A stretch of 64,000 nucleotides of DNA from Trissonchulus latispiculum. Lineage: Eukaryota; Nematoda; Enoplea; Enoplida; Ironidae. Positions 32,961 through 44,876 of this stretch are shown here, piece after piece. Location of the stretch: NCBI GenBank assembly GCA_030248195.1, contig JASAND010018167.1:62001-126000 (forward strand), read 5' to 3'. A model generated the notes under the pieces. That model was not told the origin of the DNA. It made no database searches and saw nothing but the letters and a program-made list of their open reading frames with translations. The translations under genes were made by a program, and so were the position numbers. The stretch's first letter is position 1. Each line of letters begins with the position of its first letter.

Positions 32961-35753
32961 CTTGTAGGAATCTGATGGAGCCCCCAAATTTAGGAGAAAA
33001 TTTAATCTCATTGTGCAGTCTTCTGCAGAGCAATTAGACTACAGTTGGTTTTCGTTAAAGGGGTAGACAAAGGTAAAACTGAGGTCATTTAATCAGATTC
33101 CCTGTTCTACAGTATACTGTTAAATTCAGGCCTACTGCCTGGGCTAGACCTGAATTGTAATGGCGGGGCGATTGCAGGTAGTACGAGCCGTGGCCTAGAT
33201 CCGCACACAGTGGGTGTGCCTTGCCTGACTAACAACTAAACGTTACCATGCTGATGAATTCCATAGGCTTCGGAAGTAACCAACTAAATAACCACGTGGC
33301 GGACAAATGAATTTAATGATAAAGAAATAAAAAGGACCCAACCGGTAAAGACGGCAACACAACACTACACTGAATCAGACAAATCTTGCAGATCAGGTTA
33401 GCTATAAGAACTGATGATTTTACACAGAAGTACATTTTAGGTTGACCGGTTGCATGTAAATTTTAGCGCCTGCTAAAAACCAGTAAGGAGAAGAGGTTGC
33501 TACCAATAATTCAAATTAAAAGAGTTAGAGAATTTCATAGTAAGTATATACCATGTGACCAGTTATGTCAGCTTCCTGGCACGTTTAAGTCCATGGTAGT
33601 AAAAACGTAACAAGTAAAATTAATTAAAAATCAATTATAAAATGGTAGCACTTGGAAGTCTTTCAATATAAGCAAAACATGGGGAATTATACCAAAACAC
33701 CCATTAACCAAAAAGAACACCGTAAGTAATACAACACGGTCAAAGATAGAAACTAGAAAACTTCAAAAGTAAAGCTCAAAAGAGACTGAAAAGAGTCGGA
33801 ACAAACCCACAATGAAAATAGTAACCAAATACCACTATTATATAAATCCACGACGAAAAAGAGAAATACAACAATCATACAGCATTCATTGATCTGTCAC
33901 AATTGCGCTCACAAACATACGTTTACATTCGCACACATATAACAAATTTTCAAAAACAAATAGTACAAATACTGCATTTATCTGTACACAAAGTTTCAAA
34001 GTATTTGTACACAAGTGAAAATGACCTAACTAAGCTATACAGACTACATAAAGTACTATAGAATATAGAGAACTAGGCTAAATTTTCCTATTGATCAAGT
34101 AGTGATATCGTGAGATATCTTATCTGTCGAAAACTGAACCTAATGCACTAACAATGCACAAAATCCTACGTAACAAAAATCAATGCACAAGGTATGAGGT
34201 ATAATATATATTGCAAATAAATTTCTAACTATAATCCAAAGAAATTTAAAATACGAAAGAAATCCAATAAAACTCCATAAACAATATAAATATCTTAAAT
34301 CAAGTAAAAATTTACTACATCCTCCACCGGTTAAAGAAAAAGATCGCCTGATCATAAACAAGATAAAAATTAAAGGCACAAAATAAAGCACTTAAACATA
34401 GGGGGAAATACTGAGGAAGGGGATACACGTATAAGCAAAATACTGAACGAATTATAAGTATATATGGCAGGAAAAATTCAAAACTGTACATACTCATAAA
34501 GCATAAACATAAAGTACAAGATGACTGAAAACAATGACAACAAAATTATGGCAAAAACTTAGCTACCGGTTGTTAGAAGACACTTTTACGGGGTTAGTAA
34601 ACTGAGCAAAATTAAAGACAAATATAAAACAAACAAACAAATAAGAAATGTATATGAAAGTCTAAATTTAGTCAATGTGTTCTAGTTGTTGTAGTCATGG
34701 AAATGTCAATGTTAATTTGGAATGAGGAGGAATGTAAATTTAGCTTCTTTGGGAAGAGTTCACAACCGTGTTCTCGTTAGAGATCGAACGGCTAACTCAA
34801 TATATTTCAGGATCGGAGCTGACCATTATTTCGCGTCATCGCTCGGCAGTTATATCCATAGTTGTATCCGTAGTCGTAGAAAACACACACATACAGTGCA
34901 GGTTCTACTGAGTCGCCAAACTGTACAGCCAAAAGATAGTGAAAGACTACGATAGAAATTCTAAAGAAATCTAAGATAGAATCTAGGAAAGAGAAAGAAT
35001 CGAGAAGTGAAAGAGAAAAGATAGAAAATTCTATACACTCATGACTAGAATTTCGCTGTTGAAAAAGTAAATTTCTACAGAACACTTATGCACATGAACC
35101 CTTAAAGCCGAGCTTGCTCCGTGAAATGTATCACAAAATTACAATACACGTATGTATACTATCAATGGCACGAGATGAAAACAAACAAAAATTATCAGTA
35201 GTAACTAGCTAATGATTAACAACCACAAATAACAACCAAAATTAAGTAGAATAACATAAGTAACCATATCAAATAACAAAACACAATATTTTTGGATTTT
35301 TAAGATATTTGTATTTTTAGGCATTTCCGTTTAACGTAGGTATCATCAAACTATCAAAATACATCTCTAAACGCGACTATACATTATGCAACAAAATTCC
35401 TATATTCTAAACAACAAAACAAGCACAAACAAGAGATTCAAAAATCAAAATACTCGTACGTACACTGGATTATACATATTGACTGTAGGCAATTACTAAA
35501 AACAATAAATCCTGAATCGGAGCAGCTCAAATGACCAAAATTATCCAAATTATCCGCTGCTGTTAAATCTGAGGCTTTGTCTATTCCTTTTTTGAAACAT
35601 CGTGCACGTTCTAGCCTCTTTCTAGTCCAATTAAATTGCCTTTACAATCGAAGAACAAATAGAATCCTGTTTTAGTTCCACATCGTGAAAAACAAATCCT
35701 CAAACAAAACATCATCCGTTTAAGAAAAATAAATCTTAACAAGTCGTTTCAAA
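32958..35753. other. AT-rich, no recognised feature
   Basis: No supported gene. There is an imperfect hairpin at about 33124..33157 (attcaggcct ... agacctgaat). Open frames such as 34140..34391 and 34807..35085 (minus) are Phe/Leu/Ile-rich AT noise. Confidence 0.45.
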
Positions 35754-38278
35754 CTACGTAAATTTAGATGTTTTTAGTATTTGCAAAAGGGCAAAAAGAA
35801 AAACAAAAAGAAAGAAAAAAATAAGGCCTGAACCCTGGTAATACCGCCTACTGACCTCCAGGTCAATACCCAATACACCAAAAGTCCAATCGCACCTAGG
35901 ATCCTCTAGGATCATACGTCGACCATTGGGAGGAATATCAAAATACGACAACCGCTACACCTCATGACTTGGCGTAGGCAACAATGATCGACGCTGACTT
36001 CTTTGCTGGTAATAATCTCGACGAGTAGGCTTACTACGCAACTGCAAGTGTTCAAACGGAATTGCATCTCCAGGACTTGCTTCCAGGACTCACTTGGAAG
36101 TGAGAAACTAGGCATATACCGCTCAACATCCCACTGCGTCAACCGTTTACGAATTGAAGGATCCTTTGCTGGAAGATTTGGTCCAGGCGCCAAACGAGGC
36201 CTGACCTGTGTAGGCTTGTTACCAGCCACAGGTTCTGACAACGTGGTATGACGATGATGTAGAGCAGGTCGAAGAGGTAACAGATCAGAAAGTAACCGTT
36301 TCTGCTCATGACGACGACGAGATCCTCCTAACTGTGGAGCACGCAGCAAAAGAGCCGCTGGAAAATAACAAGATTTCTTTGACAAAAGATGACACGCAAA
36401 AATAGGATCAAATGGAATAGCTATTTCAAGGTAAGAAATTGTCTGGTACGGTTGAACCGGACAATAAGTACCAGTAGGATCACCTTGATCCTTATCCGCT
36501 ACAGATGGACGCAAGACAAAATTTGGCAAGGGCGACTGACCTACGAGATACCAATAAGGTGGACAAAGTTTGCCATCCTGATATGCCTCAACAGCATTCT
36601 GCATACGCTGACCAATAATGGTTTTGCGTTCCCGCATTGCGTTTCCCGTTAGTAAGTTGCCTGTTGCATCAGTCAAGTCCATGATACCATCGACCATGAA
36701 AAACAACAAAATATGCAAATACATGCAGCCAATCATATTCTCACCAGTTTGCTGTAAGCAAACATAGACTGGCGACTAGTGGCATCACAGCCGGTTCCCA
36801 CAAAAGGATGACCTTCAGCCGCTTTAGCGAAATACTTCTCACAATTGTCCAAGAGAAAACGTAACTCTGGCTGCTGATAAAACTTTTCCCAACAAGTGAT
36901 GTAAGTCAATACAGGTCGGTAAGTCTGTTTCCAAAATTCCCTTAAATAAGGAGAATCCTTCAACTGATTGTCAACGCAATACTTGATCTGAACACAATTA
37001 AGACGCTTAGCATGACGAAGAACCCAATCAGCTAATTCTGGCAAGTTCAAAAGCTTGCACTTGAAATACTGATAGGCAGTTTCTGCACAAGGAAAGCGAT
37101 AACATTCGTCCAAAAAAAGAAAACCGCCGTCAACGTTATTCATAAAGCTAGCTGCATAAGGAAAGCGAAAGAAGGTCTTCATAAACAGAAGTTCCGCTTC
37201 CTCTTCAAAATCAGATAGATAAGCTGAATTAAAACCTCAAACACGACCTTTAACAATCAACCAAGTGATTGCATCACAAATAGCACGCCATCCAGCAATC
37301 AAAGTGTTGTTGAGACGCATAAGATGATACAACTGTTCCCTATAACGACGAATCAACAAATGTGGCCAATTATGAATTTCCGGGAAGATCTTAGGATAAA
37401 ATGCCTTAAACGCTTCATGACGAGAAGGACCACTGGCTGAAATAACAAAAACCTGATGGAAATTTCCTTGAGCATCCATCATGGATGGAAAGGTAAGCGA
37501 AATAGTACACTCCGTAGCTTCAAGACCCGTCTCTGGGCTAGTATAGAACCGAATGTCTGGAGTAAGAGTGGTCTTAGGCCAATTCGGATGCTGTTCCTCA
37601 ACTAGCAACTTAATTAACTCCAAAAGATTCACGTTCAAGTTCAAGAAGTTCAACCATGGTGGTACAATTAGCTCGAAAATGGTCCACAAAACAAGATCTA
37701 AAAGCCGCTAGAATAGGATGCATAAGCTTAGGGTTCTCCTTGCACGAAACTGGGAATGGGGTGATCCGAGTATTACCTGCGAAACGATGAGCTGCATACG
37801 GAGAGAACATATCTGCTGTCGCACGCTGAATATCTCGATGACTAAGGTTATCATAAATGTCAAATGGATAGTAGACAGGAATAGTAGTTTCCAAGGAAAC
37901 ACCAAAATCTAGATGAAAACGAATATCTCTACAAATGAGAAGGACTTCACGAAAAGAAAAATTCTGCTGCCTGAAACCACGATTTAACCAAGTGATGTAG
38001 ACATCCTTACTAAAGGGAGCTGAAACTTCAAACTGTTGATTCTTCGTAGTTTCTGGACGACATTCCAACCACGTCTGATAATTAGGAATACGACGAATGA
38101 GTTTACTACCTTCCGTATCATTCTGAACAAACGCATAAGAAGAAGACACTGTTGGTTCCTGAACCCTTGGTGGTTCCGGATTGAGAACACTATTCCTAAA
38201 GGAATCTGCTGCCTTAACATGTTCCGATGAAGGAACCTGAATTGGAACAAAAGATGGAGGAATAGTTGGTACTAGTAG
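35754..38278 (-). pseudogene. broken gene with a NADAR (YbiA-like) domain
   Basis: Four adjacent minus-strand open stretches form one damaged gene: 38278..37610, 37689..37237, 37182..36733 and 36736..35912, with a possible tail 35951..35754. The third, in the same frame as the second and separated only by TGA at 37237..37239, carries a NADAR-like domain: FPCAETAYQYFK, WEKFYQQPELRFLL, GTGCD, then NMIGCMYL in the next frame. NADAR proteins (for example YbiA) act on ADP-ribose or ADP-ribosylated products; that activity here is inference. The upstream ~300 residues (YITWLNRGFRQQNFSFREV) match nothing I know. Breaks: a frameshift in 37610..37689, the TGA, a frameshift near 36735, and another near 36000-36080. 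The frame opens with no ATG right at the repeat at 38274, so a 5' exon or the whole start may have been cut off. Alternatives are an intron-containing gene misread as broken, or a transposon polyprotein. Confidence 0.55.
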
Positions 38279-38672
38279 TAATTAGCGTCTGTATATGAAC
38301 AAAGCTCTTAGCTTCTTAAATATAACAGGCGCTAATTACTACTCATATTTACGGTAAATTTGCTTCTCATGATTTGCATACCAAGAAAGCTCTTCATTTC
38401 TTAATTATAACCAAACTCTAATTAACACCCTTATTTTACAGTAAATCTGGTTCAAATCCTACGCTCACTTGAACAAAGCTGTTAGTTTCTTAACTATAAC
38501 CAGACTCTAATTACTACCCTTGTTTTACAATAAATTTGGTTCGAATTCTACCATACAGTTGAATGAAACTTTTAGCCTTATTATCGTATGTTATAAATGT
38601 TGGTACGATATTAAATTTTATTTCAGCATCCAAAGCGAAGAATATAACGAAGACCAAGAATACAGAAAACCA
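38274..38672 (+). repeat. left copy of a long inverted repeat (candidate element end)
   Basis: Starts AGTAGTAATTAGCG and is related, in reverse orientation, to 58687..58493. The first 72 bases are themselves an imperfect palindrome (agtagtaattagcgtctg ... aggcgctaattactact). Both copies then share ttacggtaaa, ttataaatgttg and a splice-acceptor-like tttcag followed by catccaaagcgaagaatat. The left copy has extra tandem repeats. Confidence 0.7.
38296..38560 (+). repeat. tandem repeat, about 80-93 bp period, three units
   Basis: Units start at about 38296, 38389 and 38470, with a fourth beginning at 38560. Shared blocks are aaagct.ttag.ttcttaa, ctctaattac.accc.t and tttac.gtaaat.tggtt. It lies inside the left inverted repeat; the right copy has only one unit. 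Confidence 0.7.
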
Positions 38673-38777
38673 AGATCCATCTGCTTTTTCGGATATTTTA
38701 TTGTTTGTATGGTTGTATTTACATTTGCGGCGTTACCTCTATTTCATTTTATAGTTTATTGTTTTAGGTCATTTTAG
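38627..38777 (+). CDS. short exon-like ORF with a membrane segment
   Basis: Begins at an acceptor-like tttcag inside the left inverted repeat and encodes about 49 residues: a charged start (SEEYNEDQEYRKPRS) then a hydrophobic stretch (ICFFGYFIVCMVVFTFAAL). Stop TAG at 38775..38777. The mirror copy at 58.5 kb keeps the start of this exon but diverges after about 50 bases. No family is recognised and the upstream exon is unknown. Confidence 0.3.
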
Positions 38778-38971
38778 ACAGAATATATTGGAAGAAAATT
38801 CTCGAACATTAATTTTGCTTCCATGTTGATTTCATTAAACAACCATATTCTTTGTTTTAGTTTAAAAGTGTGCGGCACCTACTTATCAGAAACATCATTA
38901 ATGCTTTAACATAAAATAATTTATTTGCATGCATAAGTAAAGAGCAATGACATGAATCAATTATATTTAAT

Positions 38972-39535
38972 CTAAAACTTGTTTAAAAAATCTAAGATCA
39001 AACGAGCGCGATGAATGGCGCAGAAAATTTTAGTGTTTGTTGCGAGTTCTTGATGATACTGGCACGAGAATATAGGATTGAGGTTTGGAACGTCTTGGAA
39101 ACGTTGCATCCCATACTGTGATGCGTCAATCACTGTCTTTTGGATGTCATGATACAGCAGGTTCTTCTGTATTATCTTCACTTGAGATGTACCCTTAGTA
39201 TAAATGTAAGACGTTGGAACATCACGAATTTTCTGGGATATCAAATAAAAAGCATGCTCCAAAGTGCAGTCTTCGTTTTCTCCCCAAATCATTCCAGTCA
39301 TCTGAAGACCTCTTTGTGCAGCATTTCTTTGATTTTGATTTAGATTCGACCATGTGGGTGTGCGGAGAAGCCAATTGTAAATTCTGGCTTCTCCATTGTA
39401 TTCGTAAATAATCAGGCATATTTCAACTGGTATTTCACCAAGTTGAGGGACACCCACAGAAGAAATGAATATAACGATGTCAGGCATCTTTATGAAATTC
39501 CAAATGAAACCTTGAATGCAACGTCGATGACACAA
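38972..39535 (-). CDS. intronless ORF, 187 aa, unrecognised family
   Basis: Single intact minus-strand frame with its own TATAAATA box (39571..39564) 29 bases upstream of the ATG. It is probably shorter than annotated, starting at MPDIVIFISSVGVPQLGEIP (Met 17). Conserved-looking pieces are EICLIIYEYNGEARIYNW, YIYTKGTSQVKIIQKNLL and a C-terminal cysteine/histidine set FSCQYHQELATNTKIFCAIH. The layout recalls a widespread but uncharacterised invertebrate protein type with a degenerate exonuclease-like fold; this is a weak impression, not an assignment. Its promoter resembles those of the Polinton genes at 47.4 and 53.8 kb, which suggests it belongs to the same element. Confidence 0.6.
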   Translation of the reverse strand: MCHRRCIQGFIWNFIKMPDIVIFISSVGVPQLGEIPVEICLIIYEYNGEARIYNWLLRTPTWSNLNQNQRNAAQRGLQMTGMIWGENEDCTLEHAFYLISQKIRDVPTSYIYTKGTSQVKIIQKNLLYHDIQKTVIDASQYGMQRFQDVPNLNPIFSCQYHQELATNTKIFCAIHRARLILDFLNKF

Positions 39536-39563
39536 TGTGAATGACTATCGAGTTACTGCTAGT

Positions 39564-39760
39564 ATTTATACCAAGTTCTACCTACATAATCGCCTACGTA
39601 ATACTTACCCGCCTACCTAATTAGCAACTAAAATCAAAATTTTATCTCCCCCCCCCCCACGCAACTCCCACGTAATGGAACCAAATTTTATACAAAAATG
39701 TCCACCCACAACTAGGTTTACTCCTACGCATTTTTATTTAACTAGTACATCCAACCCTGC
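39564..39760 (-). promoter_or_regulatory. promoter of the 187-aa ORF
   Basis: TATAAATA at 39571..39564 (minus). Upstream on the minus strand are tacgtgggag, ttgcgtggg followed by a G run (C12 on plus, about 39648..39659), tgcgtaggag and tgtgggtgg. These resemble the GCGTGGG motifs in the 53.5-53.8 kb promoter. Confidence 0.55.
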
Positions 39761-40099
39761 AATTTGTTATATAAATCAATTGTTTGGTTTAACTTTGCGT
39801 TTTGAAAACTTATTATTTAAAAAACTATTGTTTATGTGCAGGTAGCCTGATATTTAGTCTTAAATCCTATTGGCCAATTGATAGCGCAATCTACAAACTT
39901 ATTGGCTGGTTCAAAAGGTGGGGTTTTCAAAAATACTGTTTGCAGCATAAGCTAATTGTGAACACAGTGGGAAATGCAACATCTGCTGGCAAGTGTAAAA
40001 CTAATTTTTTACAGGTTTAAAACACCAACTGGGCTAGCTTTGCTTGAATTTAGAAACGTTGCGGTAGTCCAGTTTTGTTTTCCCGATCTTTTGAAACAT

Positions 40100-40360
40100 T
40101 TAATGATGTTATAAGCACATATCGCCGCCGTCTACAGCCAACCCAGCTGTCTATCCTTAATTGGTCTGTAAATGGGTACTACTGCGGTGGAAAGGTAACG
40201 GGTGTCTGTGTTCTGACGTAATGCCTGATGAAGGGCTGCCCCCCTTCCACAGATGTAGTCAACATTAGAGTTGTCGCTACTGGCTCGGTTTGTGAATCCG
40301 GAGATAAGCACCGGCACCCTACAACCTTCTGTAGGTTCGCTACAGGGGTCAGTTTACCTT
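40100..40360 (-). repeat. SINE-like or dispersed repeat
   Basis: On the minus strand it contains gggtgccggtgcttatctcc gg, ggcagcccttcatcaggca and gtacccatttacagac..gctgggt. This style of sequence is familiar from dispersed repeats of marine invertebrates, from memory only. No second copy in the window. Confidence 0.35.
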
Positions 40361-40808
40361 TACTTTACCTTTTATAAGCCATAGAAATGGACCTTAAAAT
40401 GTAAATACACTTAAATGGAATAATTTGTAACTATCCTTTCTTTATCTTGCTGACCGCATCTTTGTAGAATGACAATTTTAAATTGTGGATGTCAAAACGA
40501 AGTACCCAACCTCCAAATTAGTTGAAAACTGCAAGAGAAACACATTTGTTTATACACGTTAATATACAGCGAAGCAAACAAGTTGACATTACTGACGATT
40601 GAACCAAAAAGTGATAAGCTACGTCTCAGATGAAAAGAATAATAAAAAACATAATGTAGTCAGTACACGTAAATATATATACACCGAACAAATTTGAGAA
40701 ATTAAGACAAAATAAAACAACTGCTAAGATACATAAAATCAACGACGTCGAACAAAAACAAGCCTTGTCAAACAAAAACAAAACAAAACACCCGTTGTCA
40801 AAACAGGC

Positions 40809-41126
40809 CTAATTATTATTTCCGTCTTTCTTTTTTTGACTATAAATTATTGGGGAAGTGGGTTCCTCACGATTCCCCTGAATTCCTTCTTCGTCATCAC
40901 CAAATTCTATCTCGATGTTTTCAAGCAGTCCCAACTGGTCAACCGTCTCATCCTGTCTCCCGTCCATACCGTCTTGTCCTCCATCCAATCCCTGAGTGTC
41001 TCCGCCAGGTTCTTCATTTTGACCGCCTAATTCTCGCTGTTCCCCCTCCATTTCCTCCTGTTCAAAGGGTTGACTCGGCAAGTTTTCCGGATGTTCCGAT
41101 TGTTCGCTAAAACCAATATTAGCCAG
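40809..41126 (-). CDS. acidic, Glu/Gly/Gln-rich coding stretch
   Basis: Frame ending TAA at 40809..40811 encodes an acidic tail (EEMEGEQRELGGQNEEPGG ... IEIEFGDDEEGIQGN ... SPIIYSQKKKDGNNN). An acceptor-like ttggttttag ends at 41127, after which the frame starts at phase 2. The composition is strongly coding. It lies just downstream of the membrane-protein gene at 41188..43321 on the same strand, but no donor in that gene's last exon has the right phase, so it may be an alternative last exon or part of a separate gene whose first exons are unclear. Confidence 0.45.
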   Translation of the reverse strand: MANIGFSEQSEHPENLPSQPFEQEEMEGEQRELGGQNEEPGGDTQGLDGGQDGMDGRQDETVDQLGLLENIEIEFGDDEEGIQGNREEPTSPIIYSQKKKDGNNN

Positions 41127-41187
41127 CCTTTGTTGATACTTGATTTTATTTTGTACAATATATAAATCAAGACAATCATAAAAACAA

Positions 41188-43321
41188 TCAAGATAAGAAT
41201 CTGGAGTTAGGAATTTCATAGGTGGTATTCTGGTAAACTGGTGTATAAATTTCCTCATAGGTTTCTGAAAATTCGTCAAAATCGTCGTTAAAATCGGTTC
41301 GAAAGACATACTCGTCAGTTCTGGCAGCTGGATTTTCAAAATGGAGGTCTGCCATTTCAATCCCAATGTTTTGCTCTTCATTTCCACTTGTTGTAGGTGG
41401 TTTCCAAAATTTCCTGAAAACAGCGCTTAATGATAATCCACCAGGTTGTATCAAATTTGACCAAAATATAATTAAATTAATTTGTAACTAAAATTTAATA
41501 ATTTTCCGTTGCACCCACTGGGAAGTTAGTTAGATTTTAATTCTAGTCTGGGTTAAAATTAACTTCTGACTAGCATCCGATTAAAATCCAACTGAAATAT
41601 TGGTAGTCACCATGTGATATGAGCCTGTTTGATTTTCTGAAAGAACCTGGGAAAAATTATGAATCGATTACAGCTAATCAGGATTCATTACTAAAATCTT
41701 ACTCAATTGGTGGTACAGAGAATCTGACTAAAATAAGATTAAGTCTAGCTAATAACATTTTAGCTAGAAGTTAATCATATTTAGTGCATTTGCCGCGTTG
41801 ACAGAACGTGACCAATATCAGCAAGGAATACAAGTTTAAATATCTAAGTTTTCAAGTTGAAAACAAATTTCCCTTCTTTACTGAGTTTGCACGACAGGTA
41901 TCAATTAATCGTAAGTATTTAAAACAACTGGATTGATAAATATTCTGTAATCTTACTTATAAATAATCCAGATTCCTCCACAGATCGCAAAACAAGCAAA
42001 AACCACAGCTGATGTGATTATCCTAAAGATTTAAGAAAACAATAAATCTTCGTGTCAAATGGAAATAAAGATTAATTTCATGAAACACCAGTTCAAAGCA
42101 AGACTTTAGGATAATATAAAATTTAGGAATTATTGAGTATGTACTGATTCTCAATACTATGAAAAGCATTCTTGTTGAAGAATTTTTAAACCGCTGTTCC
42201 GAAATTTCTAATCATTGCCAACGAACCCAATATTGGCCTTTGTCCATGGCATAACTGTAGTAGGACTGATACCAGACGCTGTGGGAGTAGCTTCAGTTGC
42301 AGAAGTAGTAATGGTAGTAGGCGAAGTAGCAGTAGTGGTAGCACTTGTTGTCGTTGTATCGGTAACAGCATTGGTGGTAGTAGTAGTAGTAGTAGTTTTA
42401 GTAGTGGTAGTGGCACTAGTAGTAGCAGCAGTCGTAGCACTATGATCTGTAGGAGTGGTATCAGTAGTAGCAGCAGCCGTAGTACTATGATCTGTAGGAG
42501 TGGTATCGGTAGTATTTGTGGTAGCAGTGCTAAAACTTCATAAAAGCTTGTAAATAAAAATTTTTTGTGGAAGTTGTAAAAACTAGAAACACTGACAGAA
42601 CCAGTTCTACCTATACTCCTTCTTGTTGGGAGGATATAATGGGATTCATTCATTTTGTTTAGAATATAAGTTTCCGATGAAATTACAATGTCTCATAATA
42701 GCACGAAAAAATGGTCATCGGAGAAGTCCAACAACGGAACCGCAATACCTGATTCTTTCACTGCTTCAATTTTTACTTCCCCTTTTACTGCACTTCTCCA
42801 TTGCTCTATTGGAGTATTAACCTTGCTAATCTTACTACACTAATAAGAACCACAATTTAAATGGACAAATTACCACTCGCAATCTCCTCCATCGAGAATT
42901 CTGACAGCTAAGCCACAACAGGACTGAGAAGTGAATTGCTGACAATCACAAATTTCCTTTCCGGTCCCAGATAGATACAGTGTATCTAGATTTGGATAGT
43001 GGATGAATAAATTTGCACAAGCTATGCAAATGGGATCTGTCAGGAAAAGCGTTGTGGTTTTATCACAATGTGATAAATTAGACCCACAGCGCACAGTGGA
43101 TTTGCAATCAGTGCAGGTCAATATCTAAAATATAATACCTTCGTCAACATCGGTCATCTTGATTTTGCACGACCATTAAATTTATTCGCTACGAAACCTG
43201 GCGGACAATCGAACCCATTATAACAAATTTTTAATAATGAAAATCATAATCAGAGTCACTAAAACTTTACCTGGGATTCAATGACCGCGAAGAATAGCGA
43301 CAAAGCCAATATCAGCTTCAT
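41188..43321 (-). CDS. single-pass membrane protein: signal peptide, Cys-rich head, Thr-rich stalk, tyrosine tail
   Basis: Five minus-strand exons fit consensus sites and phases: 43321..43271 (signal peptide MKLILALSLFFAVIES, donor GTAAAG), 43124..42874 (ectodomain with about ten cysteines, TCTDCKSTVRC ... CDCQQFTSQSCCG), 42529..about 42227 (mucin-like Thr-rich stalk, from the triplet repeat), 42022..41957 (transmembrane helix IITSAVVFACFAICGG ... IIY, donor GTAAGA) and 41413..41188 (cytoplasmic tail with EYVF, ETYEEIYTPVYQNTTYEI). The sum is 897 nt, 298 aa plus stop. The tail tyrosines recall SH2-binding or ITAM-like signalling motifs, so a cell-surface receptor is inferred. The weak point is exon 3: its donor (GG|GTTCGT at 42226) is poor, and unspliced it stops at TAG 42210..42208, which would give a secreted form. 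It lies inside the candidate element (38.3-58.7 kb) but is spliced like a host gene. No family recognised. Confidence 0.6.
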
Positions 43322-44876
43322 TCTGTTTAATTTGAATTAATGAAAAACGAAATCTGCAAATACGCAAACAGTAGTTCTAATATTTCTTAATAAAACGGCA
43401 AGTAAAAGGTAGGCTAAAATACAGTAAGCTATTCCAATGATTTTCGAAGAATTCAGAACTTTGCTATTCACTTTGTAAAATATAATTCAAGCACTCCTTT
43501 GGATAGATATTTTCTGCATATGGTCAAAGCAAATTAAAAATTTACGAAACTTTCCTGAAAGATTCAATTAGCGGTATAGCTTCTTCTCAAAAACCGTTTA
43601 AAACTCTATATTTCTCCGTTGTGCAGAGCGTCCGCCCGTTGTGACACTTAAGCATCGCCTTTACAATTATAATTTCAGTCGTTCGTCCTACAAAGAAGCT
43701 TTGCATTTTATGGTGCTTTCATTGCATCTGCAAAATTTGCTAAGGCATGTATTGGACAATTACGTTTACCATAGAGTGAGAAAAATAGAAAACATCAGGA
43801 TCGGATTAAAATTTTTGTAGACAGTACATATGTTTTAAACTTTTGATTTTAAACTATGTATACGTCAACCCCCTGAAGCAGTGCAATACAGAAAATGTAC
43901 AACAGTTATGTAACTCTTCGGCTCCTTTTTTTAGGAAAATCTTATTACTACTAACTAGCTTAAGAAAATCGAATCTATGGTGTATTAATCATCGGAGGTA
44001 ATAATTTCTGATTTCGCAACTTAGAAGAACTAACTTTGCTGGCTTTAGTTGTGAAAGATTAACAGAAATTCCGAAGCTTCAAAGCTAAGCTTCAAATTGA
44101 AATATTGAAAAATTGAACCTATCAAATGGTATAAACGTTTCTCTAGGTAGAATCAGTGGAAAAATTGACAGCCGGAAATGTAAAAGTTGTTGATTTTTAT
44201 TGTACACAGCCTCAGATATGATTTCCAATTCTTGCATGTCAAGCAATAAATAACTGCAGGTCGCATACATATCCCTGTATATTGCTTAATGCTAAGGTTT
44301 TTACTAGGTCTATAACCAAGCTTTTTTGCATTTTCTCCTTTTCAAATTTTGCATATAGGTTGCTTTACCGGCAAAAAAGATGCACGATTCGCCTTGCTTG
44401 CTGACTTTTTAAACACAAAGGTTTGGACACAACTTGTATCTAGGAATTGAAATAACTGAAAATGACCATATTTTTAAAGCCTTCAAACTAAGATTGGCTG
44501 AGGCTGAGACTAAAATCTAATTCACTGATACACAATTTGTCTGTCTTGGGCATTATTGCAGAAAACATTAAAGTATGTAATTACTTAAGTCCATAATTGC
44601 TCGATTTCTTTGGCTCTTAGTGGTATGCATTTTAGTTACATTCTACAACTAACGGTTCGATCATGAGTGATTTCTGACTCACAAATTTTAGATCGACAAA
44701 CAAGGCAGTTGCGTTTTTTCAAATCGTTTCCTAATTCCTAGCCCATTCAGCAGTCCTTCACAGGAGAACCCAATTTCTGTAGGTAGACGACGGTAAGAAT
44801 GGGTAAACGAGAAAGTAAGGAATATTCCCCAGTAACCAAGATTTAGCGTTGTGCAAGACCTGTAATTTAACACAAC
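43322..44876. other. no recognised feature
   Basis: AT-rich. Upstream of the membrane-protein gene no TATA box was found. Small frames on both strands are unsupported. Confidence 0.4.

Noticed and set aside
32779..33033. Tyr/Ile repeat protein
   Set aside because: Translation of the TA microsatellite.
38268..38279. Polinton target-site duplication at the inverted-repeat ends
   Set aside because: Left flank ggtact and right flank accatg do not match; shifting the boundary by a few bases does not help.
42186..42653. 155-codon Leu-rich minus-strand ORF
   Set aside because: Wrong frame of a triplet repeat; the Thr-rich frame joins the upstream Cys-rich exon with matching splice phase.
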